Origin: Anaerolineae bacterium
Lineage (GTDB): Bacteria > Chloroflexota > Anaerolineae > B4-G1 > SLSP01
Length of the DNA stretch: 10,647 nt
Direction: 5' to 3'
NCBI GenBank assembly: GCA_021159805.1
Contig: JAGHDT010000252.1
Coordinates: forward strand, 1 to 10,647
The translations under genes and the position numbers were made by a program. This document shows positions 1 through 7,359 of this stretch, one piece after another (position 1 is the stretch's first letter; each line of letters starts with the position of its first letter). The notes beneath the pieces were generated by a model that saw nothing but the letters and a program-made list of their open reading frames with translations, ran no database searches and was not told the DNA's origin.

Positions 1-403
1 CCATGGTCTGAGCAAGATAATGGGCACCCCATCCGTGAGTTTCCTCCTCCACAGCACCGATGACCGTGATCTTGGTCCTGTCCAACCGGGCAGCGACCCG
101 GGAAGCCGCGATGACAAAGGTTGCCAGAGGGCCTTTGGCATCGACCGCCCCACGGCCGTAGAGGGTGCCATCGTCCCAACGAATCGGGATGAAGCCCGGT
201 ACGGTATCCATGTGTCCCAACAGTACAATCTCGCGGTCGGCCTCAGGGCTCCCCACCGTGCCTACGACGTTGCCGGCCTCATCACGATGCGTGCGGAAGT
301 TCAGCTTCCGCATCTGCGACACCAGATAGTCGGCAAAGATATCCTCACCCCCAGAGGGACTAGGAATCGAAAGCAGTTTCTCCAGAAAAGCGACCTCATC
401 CAT
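1..403 (-). CDS. lysK: LysK, [LysW]-ornithine/lysine hydrolase (5' part, cut by window edge)
   Basis: M20-family zinc peptidase that releases ornithine (or lysine) from the C-terminal Glu of the carrier LysW, the last step of the carrier pathway. About 134 N-terminal residues are visible; the rest lies beyond base 1. Seen in the translation: SIPSPSGGED near residue 12, the metal-binding GHMDTV (His64, Asp66), GRGAVDAKG with the bridging-ligand Asp88, and the catalytic/metal EEE at 119-121. These are the ordered hallmarks of M20 hydrolases. I chose the ATG at 401-403 because GGAGG lies 5 nt upstream (409-413) and the protein then starts just before the conserved first helix. In-frame ATGs at 413-415, 431-433, 446-448 and 449-451 are alternatives with weaker ribosome binding sites. 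It follows carB by about 70 bp as the last visible operon gene. ArgE/DapE-type deacylases share the fold, but the context favours LysK. Confidence 0.9.
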   Translation of the reverse strand, partial: MDEVAFLEKLLSIPSPSGGEDIFADYLVSQMRKLNFRTHRDEAGNVVGTVGSPEADREIVLLGHMDTVPGFIPIRWDDGTLYGRGAVDAKGPLATFVIAASRVAARLDRTKITVIGAVEEETHGWGAHYLAQTM

Positions 404-473
404 CACAGCCTCCATACGTGGGCGCTGATCCATCCGGCTGCCCGGCATCATGCTCTGTCCAGCGCGTCCAAGA

Positions 474-3400
474 TTAGCGACCATCCAGCGCCTCACCTAG
501 CCGGCTGACGGTAAGCGACTGGGACCTTATGTAGCGGATCGCGGCCACTGTTGCGCGCAAAGCCACCAGCGTCGTCACATACGGCACGTGATGTTCCAGC
601 GCGGTTGTGCGGATGCGGTAGCCGGACGTCCTTGCCGCACTCCACGGCAGCTCGACACCCCGTCGCTCAGCCGAGGATGGCACCGGTAGATCGTGAGTAC
701 GGCCGGCTTTGTCCATAGATGAGGGCGTATTGACCACAAGGTGAACCCTATCCTGCGCGATGATATCCACGCAGTCCGGACGCCCTTCACCGACCTTCAG
801 AACCTCTTTGGCCGGAATGCCCATCGCTTTGAGCGCGCGGACCGTCCCGCGGGTCGCCACGATGTAGAAGCCCATATCGCTCAGTTGGGCGATCAGGGAT
901 GTGCCCTCTCTCTTATCCGGATCTGCCAGACTCACCAACACCGTCCCTGAGGTCGGCAGCGGGTTGCTTGCGGCGATTTGTGCCTTGGCGAACGCCTCAG
1001 GGAAGCTCCGGCCGAAGCTCATCACCTCGCCGGTGGAGCGCATCTCCGGTCCCAACAGAACGTCCGAGCCCTGAAAGCGTCCGAAGGGCAGCACGACTTC
1101 CTTGACCGAGGAGAAGACCGGCCACGGCGTCGGAGCGCGATGCTCAGAAGCTAACAGAGCCTCAAACTCGGAGCTGTCACCCGGACGCACCGGGTAAGGC
1201 CAGAACGGTGCCAACAGCTCCTTCAGCGAGCGCCCAACCAAAATCTTGGCAGCCAGCTTGGCCACCGGCACCCCAATAGCCTTGCTGACATAGGGCACCG
1301 TACGTGACGCCCGTGGGTTGGCTTCCAGGACATAGAGATCGTCGCCGCGAATGGCCATCTGGATATTCACAAGGCCCACAGCCCCGAGCGCCCGCACCAA
1401 GCTCGCCACAGATGACTCGATTCGCGTGATCATCGAATCCGACAGACTTACAGCCGGCATCACACACGCAGAATCACCGGAATGGACACCGGCTTCCTCA
1501 ATCTGCTCCATCAACCCGGCGATCCAGACGTCCTCGCCATCGGAGAGTACATCGACATCCAACTCCAGGGCACCCTCCAGAAAACGATCGATCTGGACGG
1601 GGTAGCCGGGCGAGACACGAGCCGCCGCGGCAATGTAATGACGGAGCTCCACAGCGTTGCTCACGATCTCCATCGCGCGACCGCCGAGAACAAAGCTCGG
1701 GCGAAGCAGTACAGGATAGCCCAGCACCTCGGCCACGCTGAGGGCCTCTTCAACGGTGGAGGCCACGCCACATGGCGGGCTCTTAAGCTCCAGCGTCTCC
1801 AACAGCCCCCCGAACTGCTCGCGGTCCTCGGCCAGCTCAATCGCAGCGAAGTCGATCCCCATCAGGGGAATGCCGCCATCGACCAGGGCACGGGCCAGCT
1901 TGAGCGGGGTCTGTCCACCGAAGCCGACGACGACACCCACAGGGTTCTCATGCTGCACGATGCCAAGGACATCCTCAACCGTCAGCGGCTCAAAGTAAAG
2001 CCGGTCCGCCGTGTCATAGTCGGTCGAGACCGTCTCCGGATTGGAGTTGACCATGATGACCTCATAGCCCTCTTCCTGGAGCGCCCACACCGCGTGAACA
2101 TTGGCGTAGTCGAACTCCACGCCCTGGCCGATACGGTTCGGGCCGGAGCCCAGGATCACGACCTTCGGCCCATCAGAGAGCTCCGCCTCGTTCTCCGTGC
2201 CCCCATAAGTCGAGTAGAAATAGGGCGTAAACGCCTCGAACTCCGAAGCGCACGTGTCCACCATTTTGTAGACCGGCTGCACATTCATCGCCGCGCGGCG
2301 ATGACGCACCTCCGACTCTGTGCGTGTGTGGGTTAGGCTGTTAGCTTGACCTTCGAAGAGCTCGCCGATCTCCAGGTCTGAGAAACCCCAGGCCTTGGCC
2401 TGAAGCAATGTCTGCCGGTCAAAGTCCGCCCACGGCATCTCGCGCAGCACAGCTTCGAACTGGATAAACTGCGCCATTTCAGTGAGGAACCACCGGTCGA
2501 TGTGGGTATAGCCGTGGATTTCATCGACAGTGTACCCGAGCCGCAGCGCCGCGTAGATGTACGCCAACCGTTCCGGGGTTGGGCTTGCCAGATACTCCGG
2601 AACCCGATCGAAGTCCAGATCTGGCGTTGCGTCCAGTTCCATAGATCTGACCGCCTTGCCTAGCGCTTCCTTGAGAGTCCTGTCGATCGCCATGGCCTCG
2701 CCGACAGACTTCATCTGGGTGCCCAGTCGTGGGTCCGCGCCGGGAAATTTCTCCAGCTGGAACCGCGGCATCTTGACCACGACATAGTCCAACGTCGGCT
2801 CAAACGCCGCCGTCGTCCGGCGGGTGATATCGTTGGCCACCTCATCCAACCGGTAGCCGACAGCCAACAGCGCAGCTACCTTGGCGATAGGGTACCCAGT
2901 CGCCTTGGAGGCCAGAGCTGACGAACGCGAGACACGCGGGTTCATCTCAATGACGACCATACGCCCGGTCTCAGGGTCCACGGCAAACTGGATATTGGAG
3001 CCGCCGGTATCGACACCGATCGCGCGCAGCACGGCGATGGAAGCATCCCGCATCCGCTGGTATTCGCGATCCGTCAACGTCTGCGCCGGCGCCACGGTGA
3101 TCGAGTCACCAGTATGCACGCCCATCGGGTCGATATTCTCGATCGAGCAGACAACAATGGCGTTGTCAGCGTGGTCGCGCATAACCTCCATCTCGTACTC
3201 TTTCCAGCCGATGACCGATTCCTCCAGGAGTACCGTATGCGATGGGCTCTCAATCAACCCACGCGCCACGATCTGGGTAAGTTCCTTGGCGTTGTAGGCA
3301 ATGCCGCCGCCGGTGCCACCCAGAGTGAAGCTGGGCCGCGCAATCAGCGGATAGCCCAAGTCCTCAGCTGCCTCAAAGGCTTCGGGCAGCGAACCGATCT

Positions 3401-3842
3401 GGCTGCTGAGGGGAACCTCAAGCCCAATCTCCATCATAGTCTGCTTGAAGAGCGCCCGGTCCTCGGCCAGTTGAATGGCGTTATAGGAAGCCCCGATCAA
3501 CTCGACGCCGTAGCGCTCCAGGACCCCTGTCTCCGACAGCGCCACCGCCAGGTTGAGCGCCGTCTGGCCGCCAAGTGTCGGAAGCAGCGCGTCCGGCCGC
3601 TCGCGTGCGATGATAGCGTCCAGGAACTCCACCGTCAGCGGCTCGATGTAGACTGCGTCAGAGAGCTCCGGATCCGTCATAATCGTCGCCGAGTTGGCAT
3701 TGACAACAATCAGCCGGTATCCGGCCTTGCGAAGGGCCTTCAGTGCCTGTGTGCCGGAGTAGTCGAATTCCGCCGCTTGCCCGATCACAATCGGGCCTGA
3801 GCCGATAATCAGGATGGATTCGATGTCTGTGCGCTTAGGCAT
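474..3842 (-). CDS. carB: Carbamoyl-phosphate synthase large chain
   Basis: Synthetase subunit of cytosolic carbamoyl-phosphate synthase. With ammonia from CarA it makes carbamoyl phosphate from bicarbonate and 2 ATP, for citrulline (arginine) and pyrimidines. It is 1122 residues, against 1073 in E. coli. The duplicated architecture is clear: GSGPIVIGQ at 14-22 opens the carboxyphosphate half, with RPSFTLGGTGGG (169-180) and EMNPRVSRSSALASK (299-313). An oligomerisation region spans about 400-555. GSGPNRIGQGVEFDY (565-579) opens the second half, with RPSFVLGG (714-721) and EANPRASRTVP (840-850). A C-terminal MGS-like allosteric domain starts near 965. Between NTPS (1038) and SGYRIR (1073) it is about 20 residues longer than I remember for the family. 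The start MPKRTDIESIL matches the E. coli N-terminus. The ATG overlaps the carA stop by 8 bp, which suggests translational coupling, and AAGGA lies just upstream. Confidence 0.98.
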   Translation of the reverse strand: MPKRTDIESILIIGSGPIVIGQAAEFDYSGTQALKALRKAGYRLIVVNANSATIMTDPELSDAVYIEPLTVEFLDAIIARERPDALLPTLGGQTALNLAVALSETGVLERYGVELIGASYNAIQLAEDRALFKQTMMEIGLEVPLSSQIGSLPEAFEAAEDLGYPLIARPSFTLGGTGGGIAYNAKELTQIVARGLIESPSHTVLLEESVIGWKEYEMEVMRDHADNAIVVCSIENIDPMGVHTGDSITVAPAQTLTDREYQRMRDASIAVLRAIGVDTGGSNIQFAVDPETGRMVVIEMNPRVSRSSALASKATGYPIAKVAALLAVGYRLDEVANDITRRTTAAFEPTLDYVVVKMPRFQLEKFPGADPRLGTQMKSVGEAMAIDRTLKEALGKAVRSMELDATPDLDFDRVPEYLASPTPERLAYIYAALRLGYTVDEIHGYTHIDRWFLTEMAQFIQFEAVLREMPWADFDRQTLLQAKAWGFSDLEIGELFEGQANSLTHTRTESEVRHRRAAMNVQPVYKMVDTCASEFEAFTPYFYSTYGGTENEAELSDGPKVVILGSGPNRIGQGVEFDYANVHAVWALQEEGYEVIMVNSNPETVSTDYDTADRLYFEPLTVEDVLGIVQHENPVGVVVGFGGQTPLKLARALVDGGIPLMGIDFAAIELAEDREQFGGLLETLELKSPPCGVASTVEEALSVAEVLGYPVLLRPSFVLGGRAMEIVSNAVELRHYIAAAARVSPGYPVQIDRFLEGALELDVDVLSDGEDVWIAGLMEQIEEAGVHSGDSACVMPAVSLSDSMITRIESSVASLVRALGAVGLVNIQMAIRGDDLYVLEANPRASRTVPYVSKAIGVPVAKLAAKILVGRSLKELLAPFWPYPVRPGDSSEFEALLASEHRAPTPWPVFSSVKEVVLPFGRFQGSDVLLGPEMRSTGEVMSFGRSFPEAFAKAQIAASNPLPTSGTVLVSLADPDKREGTSLIAQLSDMGFYIVATRGTVRALKAMGIPAKEVLKVGEGRPDCVDIIAQDRVHLVVNTPSSMDKAGRTHDLPVPSSAERRGVELPWSAARTSGYRIRTTALEHHVPYVTTLVALRATVAAIRYIRSQSLTVSRLGEALDGR

Positions 3843-5115
3843 GCTGATCCTTTACCATGGATATGAACTGCTCGAAGAACCCCTTTGCATCGTGGGGCCC
3901 CGGGGACGCCTCCGGGTGGAACTGCACCGAGAGCGCGGGGGTGTCGAGGAGCCGCAGCCCCTCCACCGTACCATCGTTGAGTGAGAGATGCGTGACCTCG
4001 AGTGGGCCAAACCCTGCGGGGCTGGTGCCGATCAGCGCTGACTCCGGCAACAGCTCGGCCATCGTAACCAACTGCCCTGAGTTGGCCTGCTCCGCCGTCT
4101 GTGTCACCAGCTCGGGCCGTGTGGGTTCAAATGCCGCGTCGAGCGGGGCCCAACTAATCCCGAAACTGGTGGGATCAAGGGCAAAGCCGTGGTTCTGGGT
4201 TGTGATCGCGATCTGGCCGGTGCGCAACTCCTTGATCGGATGATTCGCGCCCCGGTGGCCAAAGCGCATCTTGTATGTCAGACCGCCCGCCGCCAGCCCA
4301 AGGAGTTGGTGCCCCAGACAGATACCGCCCACCGGCACGCGCTGCTTGAGCAATGCACGGATCATCGTGATGGTGGCTGTCAACGGCTCGGGATCGCCTG
4401 GGCCGTTTGAGACCATCACGCCGTCCGGCTCAAGGGAGAGCACTGTGGCAGCGTCCACATCGTACGGCACCACCGTCACGACCGCCCCTGTCGCCATAAG
4501 GTCACGAACGATGCCCTGCTTGCGACCGGCGTCAATCACAACAATGTGAGGACGATCCAGATCCCCGGGGCCCTCGCCGGAAGCGCCATAACCCACAACA
4601 CCATCCGTGGTGACATCCCCAGCCAGGTTGCGCCCCACCATCGAAGGACTCTGGCGAACGCGCGCGATGATCGCATCGGGATCAAGAGCATTCTTGTCGG
4701 CCGCGACGACGATGGCCCCCCGCATCACCCCATGAGTCCGCAGCTGACGCGTCAGCGCCCGGGTATCGACACCCTCAATGGCCACTACGCCGCCACCTTC
4801 CAGATAGTCGTCAAAAGCCAGGGTCGCCCGCTGATTGAAGGCGGACCGCACTGCGCGATGTACAACGAAGCCGGCGACCTGAAGCCGCTCAGATTCAACG
4901 TCATCACGGTTCACCCCATAAATGCCGATCTCAGGATAGGTCATCACCACGATCTGGCCTCGGTAAGAGGGATCAGTCAGCACCTCCTGGTACCCTGTCA
5001 TCCCCGTGTTGAAGACCAGCTCACCGAATGTCTCGCCGGTCGCCCCCACCGACGTCCCCCAGAAGATCGTACCGTCCTCCACCGCCAGCAGCGCAGGGTT
5101 GCTCTCGGGTCTCAT
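3835..5115 (-). CDS. carA: Carbamoyl-phosphate synthase small chain (glutaminase)
   Basis: Class I glutamine amidotransferase subunit that hydrolyses glutamine and channels ammonia to CarB. The N-terminal CarA domain (about 1-150) includes TGMTGYQEVLTDPSY (37-51) and GVDTRALTRQLR (115-126). The amidotransferase domain has SNGPGDPE (236-243), the nucleophile Cys266 in GGICLGHQLLGLA, TTQNHGFALD (305-314), and the His400/Glu402 pair in QFHPEASPGPHD. The catalytic triad is complete. It is 426 residues against 382 in E. coli. The excess is one insertion of about 50 residues (roughly 320-371) between QNHGFALDPTS and LEVTHLSLNDGT; the Cys-to-His distance is 134 here and 84 in E. coli (Cys269-His353). 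The ATG is preceded by GGGAGGAG. It lies 64 bp after lysJ, with a perfect inverted repeat at that junction, and overlaps carB by 8 bp. Confidence 0.97.
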   Translation of the reverse strand: MRPESNPALLAVEDGTIFWGTSVGATGETFGELVFNTGMTGYQEVLTDPSYRGQIVVMTYPEIGIYGVNRDDVESERLQVAGFVVHRAVRSAFNQRATLAFDDYLEGGGVVAIEGVDTRALTRQLRTHGVMRGAIVVAADKNALDPDAIIARVRQSPSMVGRNLAGDVTTDGVVGYGASGEGPGDLDRPHIVVIDAGRKQGIVRDLMATGAVVTVVPYDVDAATVLSLEPDGVMVSNGPGDPEPLTATITMIRALLKQRVPVGGICLGHQLLGLAAGGLTYKMRFGHRGANHPIKELRTGQIAITTQNHGFALDPTSFGISWAPLDAAFEPTRPELVTQTAEQANSGQLVTMAELLPESALIGTSPAGFGPLEVTHLSLNDGTVEGLRLLDTPALSVQFHPEASPGPHDAKGFFEQFISMVKDQHA

Positions 5116-5159
5116 ACAGATTGCTCTCCTCCCAGACTGTGAAACACACTACCGCACCT

Positions 5160-5178
5160 GTGTAGACTATGTCTACAC
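5160..5178. promoter_or_regulatory. Perfect inverted repeat at the lysJ-carA junction
   Basis: GTGTAGAC, a 3-nt centre, then GTCTACAC: two perfect 8-bp arms ending directly at the lysJ stop codon (TGA, 5180-5182) and about 45 bp upstream of the carA ATG. No run of T follows on the minus strand, so it does not look like an intrinsic terminator. Its symmetry fits a dimeric repressor operator or a small RNA hairpin at the intercistronic joint. No carA-proximal promoter was clear enough to call, so its role is open. Confidence 0.45.
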
Positions 5179-5179
5179 C

Positions 5180-6361
5180 TCAACCGGCCAGGACCATCCC
5201 TACCTTTTCGATCACCGTCTCGATGTCGTCTTCTTCGATGACAAGGGGTGGCAGGAAACGCAGCACGGTGGATCCCGCCGGCAGCACCAGCACACCTTGA
5301 GCAGCCAGCGCGGCGATGTAAGCCCCCGAACGGCTGCGAAGCTCAATACCCACCATCAGACCGAGACCCCGCACCTCACGAACAACAGGGGCCTCAATAG
5401 AGCGGAACCCCTCCACCAACCGCGCCCCCAGTTTGGCTGCCCGCTCAGGCAGATGATCCTCTTCCATCGTCCGGATCGTCGCAAGCGCCGCGGCGCAGGC
5501 CAACGGGCTGCCGCCAAATGTACTGCCGTGGACGTGGCCTGGGATCTTGCCGACGCGCTCGCCGATCAAGGTCGCGCCCATCGGAATGCCACCGGCGATG
5601 CTCTTGGCGACGGTCATCAGATCGGGCCGCAGACCATGATGCTCGCTGGCAAAGAGCTTACCCGTGCGCCCAAACCCGGTCTGCACTTCGTCAACGATGA
5701 ACATGGCGCCGCGCTCTTGGCACAGGGCCTCCACACCCAGAAGATAGTCCGCGGTGCCGGGGTTCACACCACCCTCGCCCTGCACTACTTCGACGATCAC
5801 AGCCGATGTCTCATCGTCAATCGCCTTCTCCATCCGCTCCAGCTTGTTGTAAGGGACAAAGCTAACATCGGAGAGCAGCGGTTCAAACGGCTTACGATAC
5901 TCCTTCCGCCACGTGGTGCCGAGCGCTCCCATCGTGCGGCCGTGGAAGCCGCGCATCGTTGAGATGACCTTGGTGCGCTGGGTGGTCAAACGCGCGAACT
6001 TGAGCGCGGCCTCAACTGCCTCAGTGCCCGAATTGCACAAGAAAGCACGCTCCAATCCAGGAGGCGCCACGCGAACCAGTTCGGCGAGTAGATGTGCCCG
6101 CACATCGTTGTAGAATCCGTTGGGAGCCAGGAACAACCGCTGCGCCTGCTCCGTCACAGCCTTGACCACGGCGGGGTGCGCATGCCCCATATTCGATGCG
6201 CCGTGTCCACCAATGCAGTCGATGTACTCTGTGCCATTCATATCCCAGATGTGCGCGCCCTCACCACGCACCAACACGATCGGCTGCTTGCCATACGTGC
6301 CGCTCTCGTGGTCCGTCTCCCAGGCTATGATCTGGTCCCGGTCATAGTTGATATCAAACAT
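5180..6361 (-). CDS. lysJ: LysJ/ArgD-type [LysW]-semialdehyde aminotransferase
   Basis: Class III, PLP-dependent aminotransferase. It converts the carrier-bound glutamate (or aminoadipate) semialdehyde to carrier-bound ornithine (or lysine), with glutamate as amino donor. 393 residues, normal for the family. Seen: GGHGASNMGHAHP (51-63), phosphate-binding NSGTEAVEAA (110-119), GFHGRTMGALG (138-148), EVVQGEGGVNP (191-201), DEVQTGFGRTGK (224-235) with the cofactor-stacking Asp224, the Schiff-base Lys253 in VAKSIAGG, and STFGGSPLACAA (280-291). The C-terminal RFLPPLVI is typical of the LysJ/ArgD branch. I chose the ATG at 6359-6361 because AGGAGG lies 8 nt upstream; an in-frame TTG 8 codons earlier has no such support. 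By sequence alone it could be called ArgD. Its position in the lysWXYZ-K set favours the carrier-linked substrate. Confidence 0.95.
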   Translation of the reverse strand: MFDINYDRDQIIAWETDHESGTYGKQPIVLVRGEGAHIWDMNGTEYIDCIGGHGASNMGHAHPAVVKAVTEQAQRLFLAPNGFYNDVRAHLLAELVRVAPPGLERAFLCNSGTEAVEAALKFARLTTQRTKVISTMRGFHGRTMGALGTTWRKEYRKPFEPLLSDVSFVPYNKLERMEKAIDDETSAVIVEVVQGEGGVNPGTADYLLGVEALCQERGAMFIVDEVQTGFGRTGKLFASEHHGLRPDLMTVAKSIAGGIPMGATLIGERVGKIPGHVHGSTFGGSPLACAAALATIRTMEEDHLPERAAKLGARLVEGFRSIEAPVVREVRGLGLMVGIELRSRSGAYIAALAAQGVLVLPAGSTVLRFLPPLVIEEDDIETVIEKVGMVLAG

Positions 6362-6369
6362 TGAACTCT

Positions 6370-6375
6370 CCTCCT
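6370..6375 (-). promoter_or_regulatory. lysJ ribosome binding site
   Basis: AGGAGG on the minus strand, 8 nt before the ATG at 6359-6361. It decides the lysJ start against the upstream in-frame TTG at 6383-6385, which would overlap this site. Confidence 0.85.
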
Positions 6376-6382
6376 GATAGAG

Positions 6383-6517
6383 CAATCAGCTTTCAGCTAC
6401 TGAAGAACCAGAGTACGAAGCATGAAGTCAGACGTAAGGCGTCGTCTACTGCTTACTTCCTACTCCTTACTTCTGTCCCGTAGTCGCTGACCGCCGATAG
6501 CTTCCCCGCTGATAGCG
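6383..6517. repeat. Heptamer-structured repeat region between lysJ and lysZ
   Basis: This fills most of the 161-bp lysZ-lysJ gap. On the plus strand three imperfect 7-mers AGTACGA, AGCATGA, AGTCAGA run from 6412 to 6432. A core (6433-6452, starting CGTAAGGCGTCG) follows, then 7-mers TTACTTC, CTACTCC, TTACTTC (6453-6473). Outside these lie GCTGA/GATAGC-type 7-mers: about 6383-6400 and, in opposite orientation, 6485-6517 (GCTGACC, GCCGATA, GCTGATAGC). The parts are arranged as outer arm, inner arm, core, inner arm, outer arm, so the transcript could fold into a long imperfect stem. The core CGTAAGGC also occurs in the middle of the two larger repeats. No ORF of note is present. Confidence 0.6.
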
Positions 6518-6522
6518 TTCAC

Positions 6523-7329
6523 CTATTCCACCACCGTGCCATTGCCCGCCAACGCACTCTGTACCGGATGATCGACGCGGCCATCGGCGAGGATCACCTG
6601 GCTGACGCCGCCCAGCAGCGCCTCAACCGCGCCCAGGATCTTGCGCTTCATCCGGCCTTTAGCATAGCGGTCGAGATAGACCTCAGCCTGGGATTGAGAA
6701 ATGTGGGTGATGAGGCTGGACTCATCCTCGACGTCGCGCAGGAGCCCCGGCACGTTGGTGAGAATCACCAGGGTATCGGCGTTCAACGCCGCCGCGATGG
6801 CCCCCGCCGCACGATCACCGTCCACATTCAGAGTCTCACTCTCGTAGCTGATGGCCTGCGGCGCGATAACCGGCATATACCCCGCATCCAGCAACATCGT
6901 CAGCAGCCCGGCATTGACCTTCTCAATCACACCGCTGTACTCACCGCGCAGGATCTTGCGCTTGCCGCCCTCTTTGATCCGCAGGAAAGCCTTGCGCTTA
7001 CCCTCCAACAGACGGCCGTCAATGCCGGAAAGGCCCACTGCATTGACGCCCAGCTGCTGCAGCCGCTCGACGATCAGCTTATTGATCTTGCCGGCCGTGA
7101 CCATCACGAAAATCTCCAATGTCTCACGATCCGTATAGCGGCTGCTGTGCCCCGAAACCGAGGTCACAAATCGCGGCGGGTGTCCCAACTTCTCCGAGAT
7201 GACATTGGTCTCGTGAGACCCACCGTGAACCAGCACAACCTGCCGGCCCTGTTTCACCAACTCGGCGACGTCCACGACGACCGATTCCGTATCGACACCT
7301 TCGCCACCACCGACCTTAACTACAATCAT
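6523..7329 (-). CDS. lysZ: LysZ, [LysW]-glutamate/aminoadipate kinase
   Basis: Amino-acid-kinase family enzyme (ArgB-like) that phosphorylates the side-chain carboxylate of the carrier-bound substrate. 268 residues. Seen: MIVVKVGGGEG at the N-terminus, HGGSHETN (35-42), LGHPPRF (48-54), the DRETLEIF helix (67-74), NAVGLSGIDGR (96-106), NVDGDRAA (168-175), TNVPGLL (191-197), GRMKRKI (225-231) and ADGRV (248-252). The GHPPRF, NVDGD and GRMKRK motifs match Thermus LysZ as I remember it and separate it from ordinary ArgB. I chose the ATG at 7327-7329 because AGGGAG lies 7 nt upstream and the family starts with MIVVKVGG. A GTG eight codons earlier (7353) extends into sequence next to the repeat and has no clear site. 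The gene is separated from lysY by about 290 bp that is almost entirely repeat. Confidence 0.95.
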   Translation of the reverse strand: MIVVKVGGGEGVDTESVVVDVAELVKQGRQVVLVHGGSHETNVISEKLGHPPRFVTSVSGHSSRYTDRETLEIFVMVTAGKINKLIVERLQQLGVNAVGLSGIDGRLLEGKRKAFLRIKEGGKRKILRGEYSGVIEKVNAGLLTMLLDAGYMPVIAPQAISYESETLNVDGDRAAGAIAAALNADTLVILTNVPGLLRDVEDESSLITHISQSQAEVYLDRYAKGRMKRKILGAVEALLGGVSQVILADGRVDHPVQSALAGNGTVVE

Positions 7330-7336
7330 GTACACG

Positions 7337-7342
7337 CTCCCT
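7337..7342 (-). promoter_or_regulatory. lysZ ribosome binding site
   Basis: AGGGAG on the minus strand, 7 nt upstream of the ATG at 7327-7329. It supports the shorter 268-residue LysZ over the GTG start at 7353. Confidence 0.8.
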
Positions 7343-7359
7343 GTAACTCCCACCGTATC

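Noticed and set aside
1482..2336. Long plus-strand ORFs antisense to carB (also 3114-3800 and 20-508)
   Set aside because: They mirror the codon structure of carB and lysK, show no domain motifs and have no ribosome binding sites; the minus genes are unambiguous.
5160..5178. Intrinsic terminator after lysJ
   Set aside because: The hairpin is perfect but no T-run follows on the minus strand, and the plus strand has no gene to end here.
5006..5962. 318-codon plus-strand ORF across carA and lysJ
   Set aside because: It crosses two certain minus-strand genes and their junction; low-complexity, His/Arg/Gln-rich translation typical of a shadow frame.
6362..6385. TTG start of lysJ giving 401 residues
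   Set aside because: It would place the clear AGGAGG site inside the gene; the ATG at 6359-6361 is correctly spaced from that site.
7330..7353. GTG start of lysZ giving 276 residues
   Set aside because: The ATG at 7327-7329 has AGGGAG at 7 nt and matches the MIVVKVGG start of the family.
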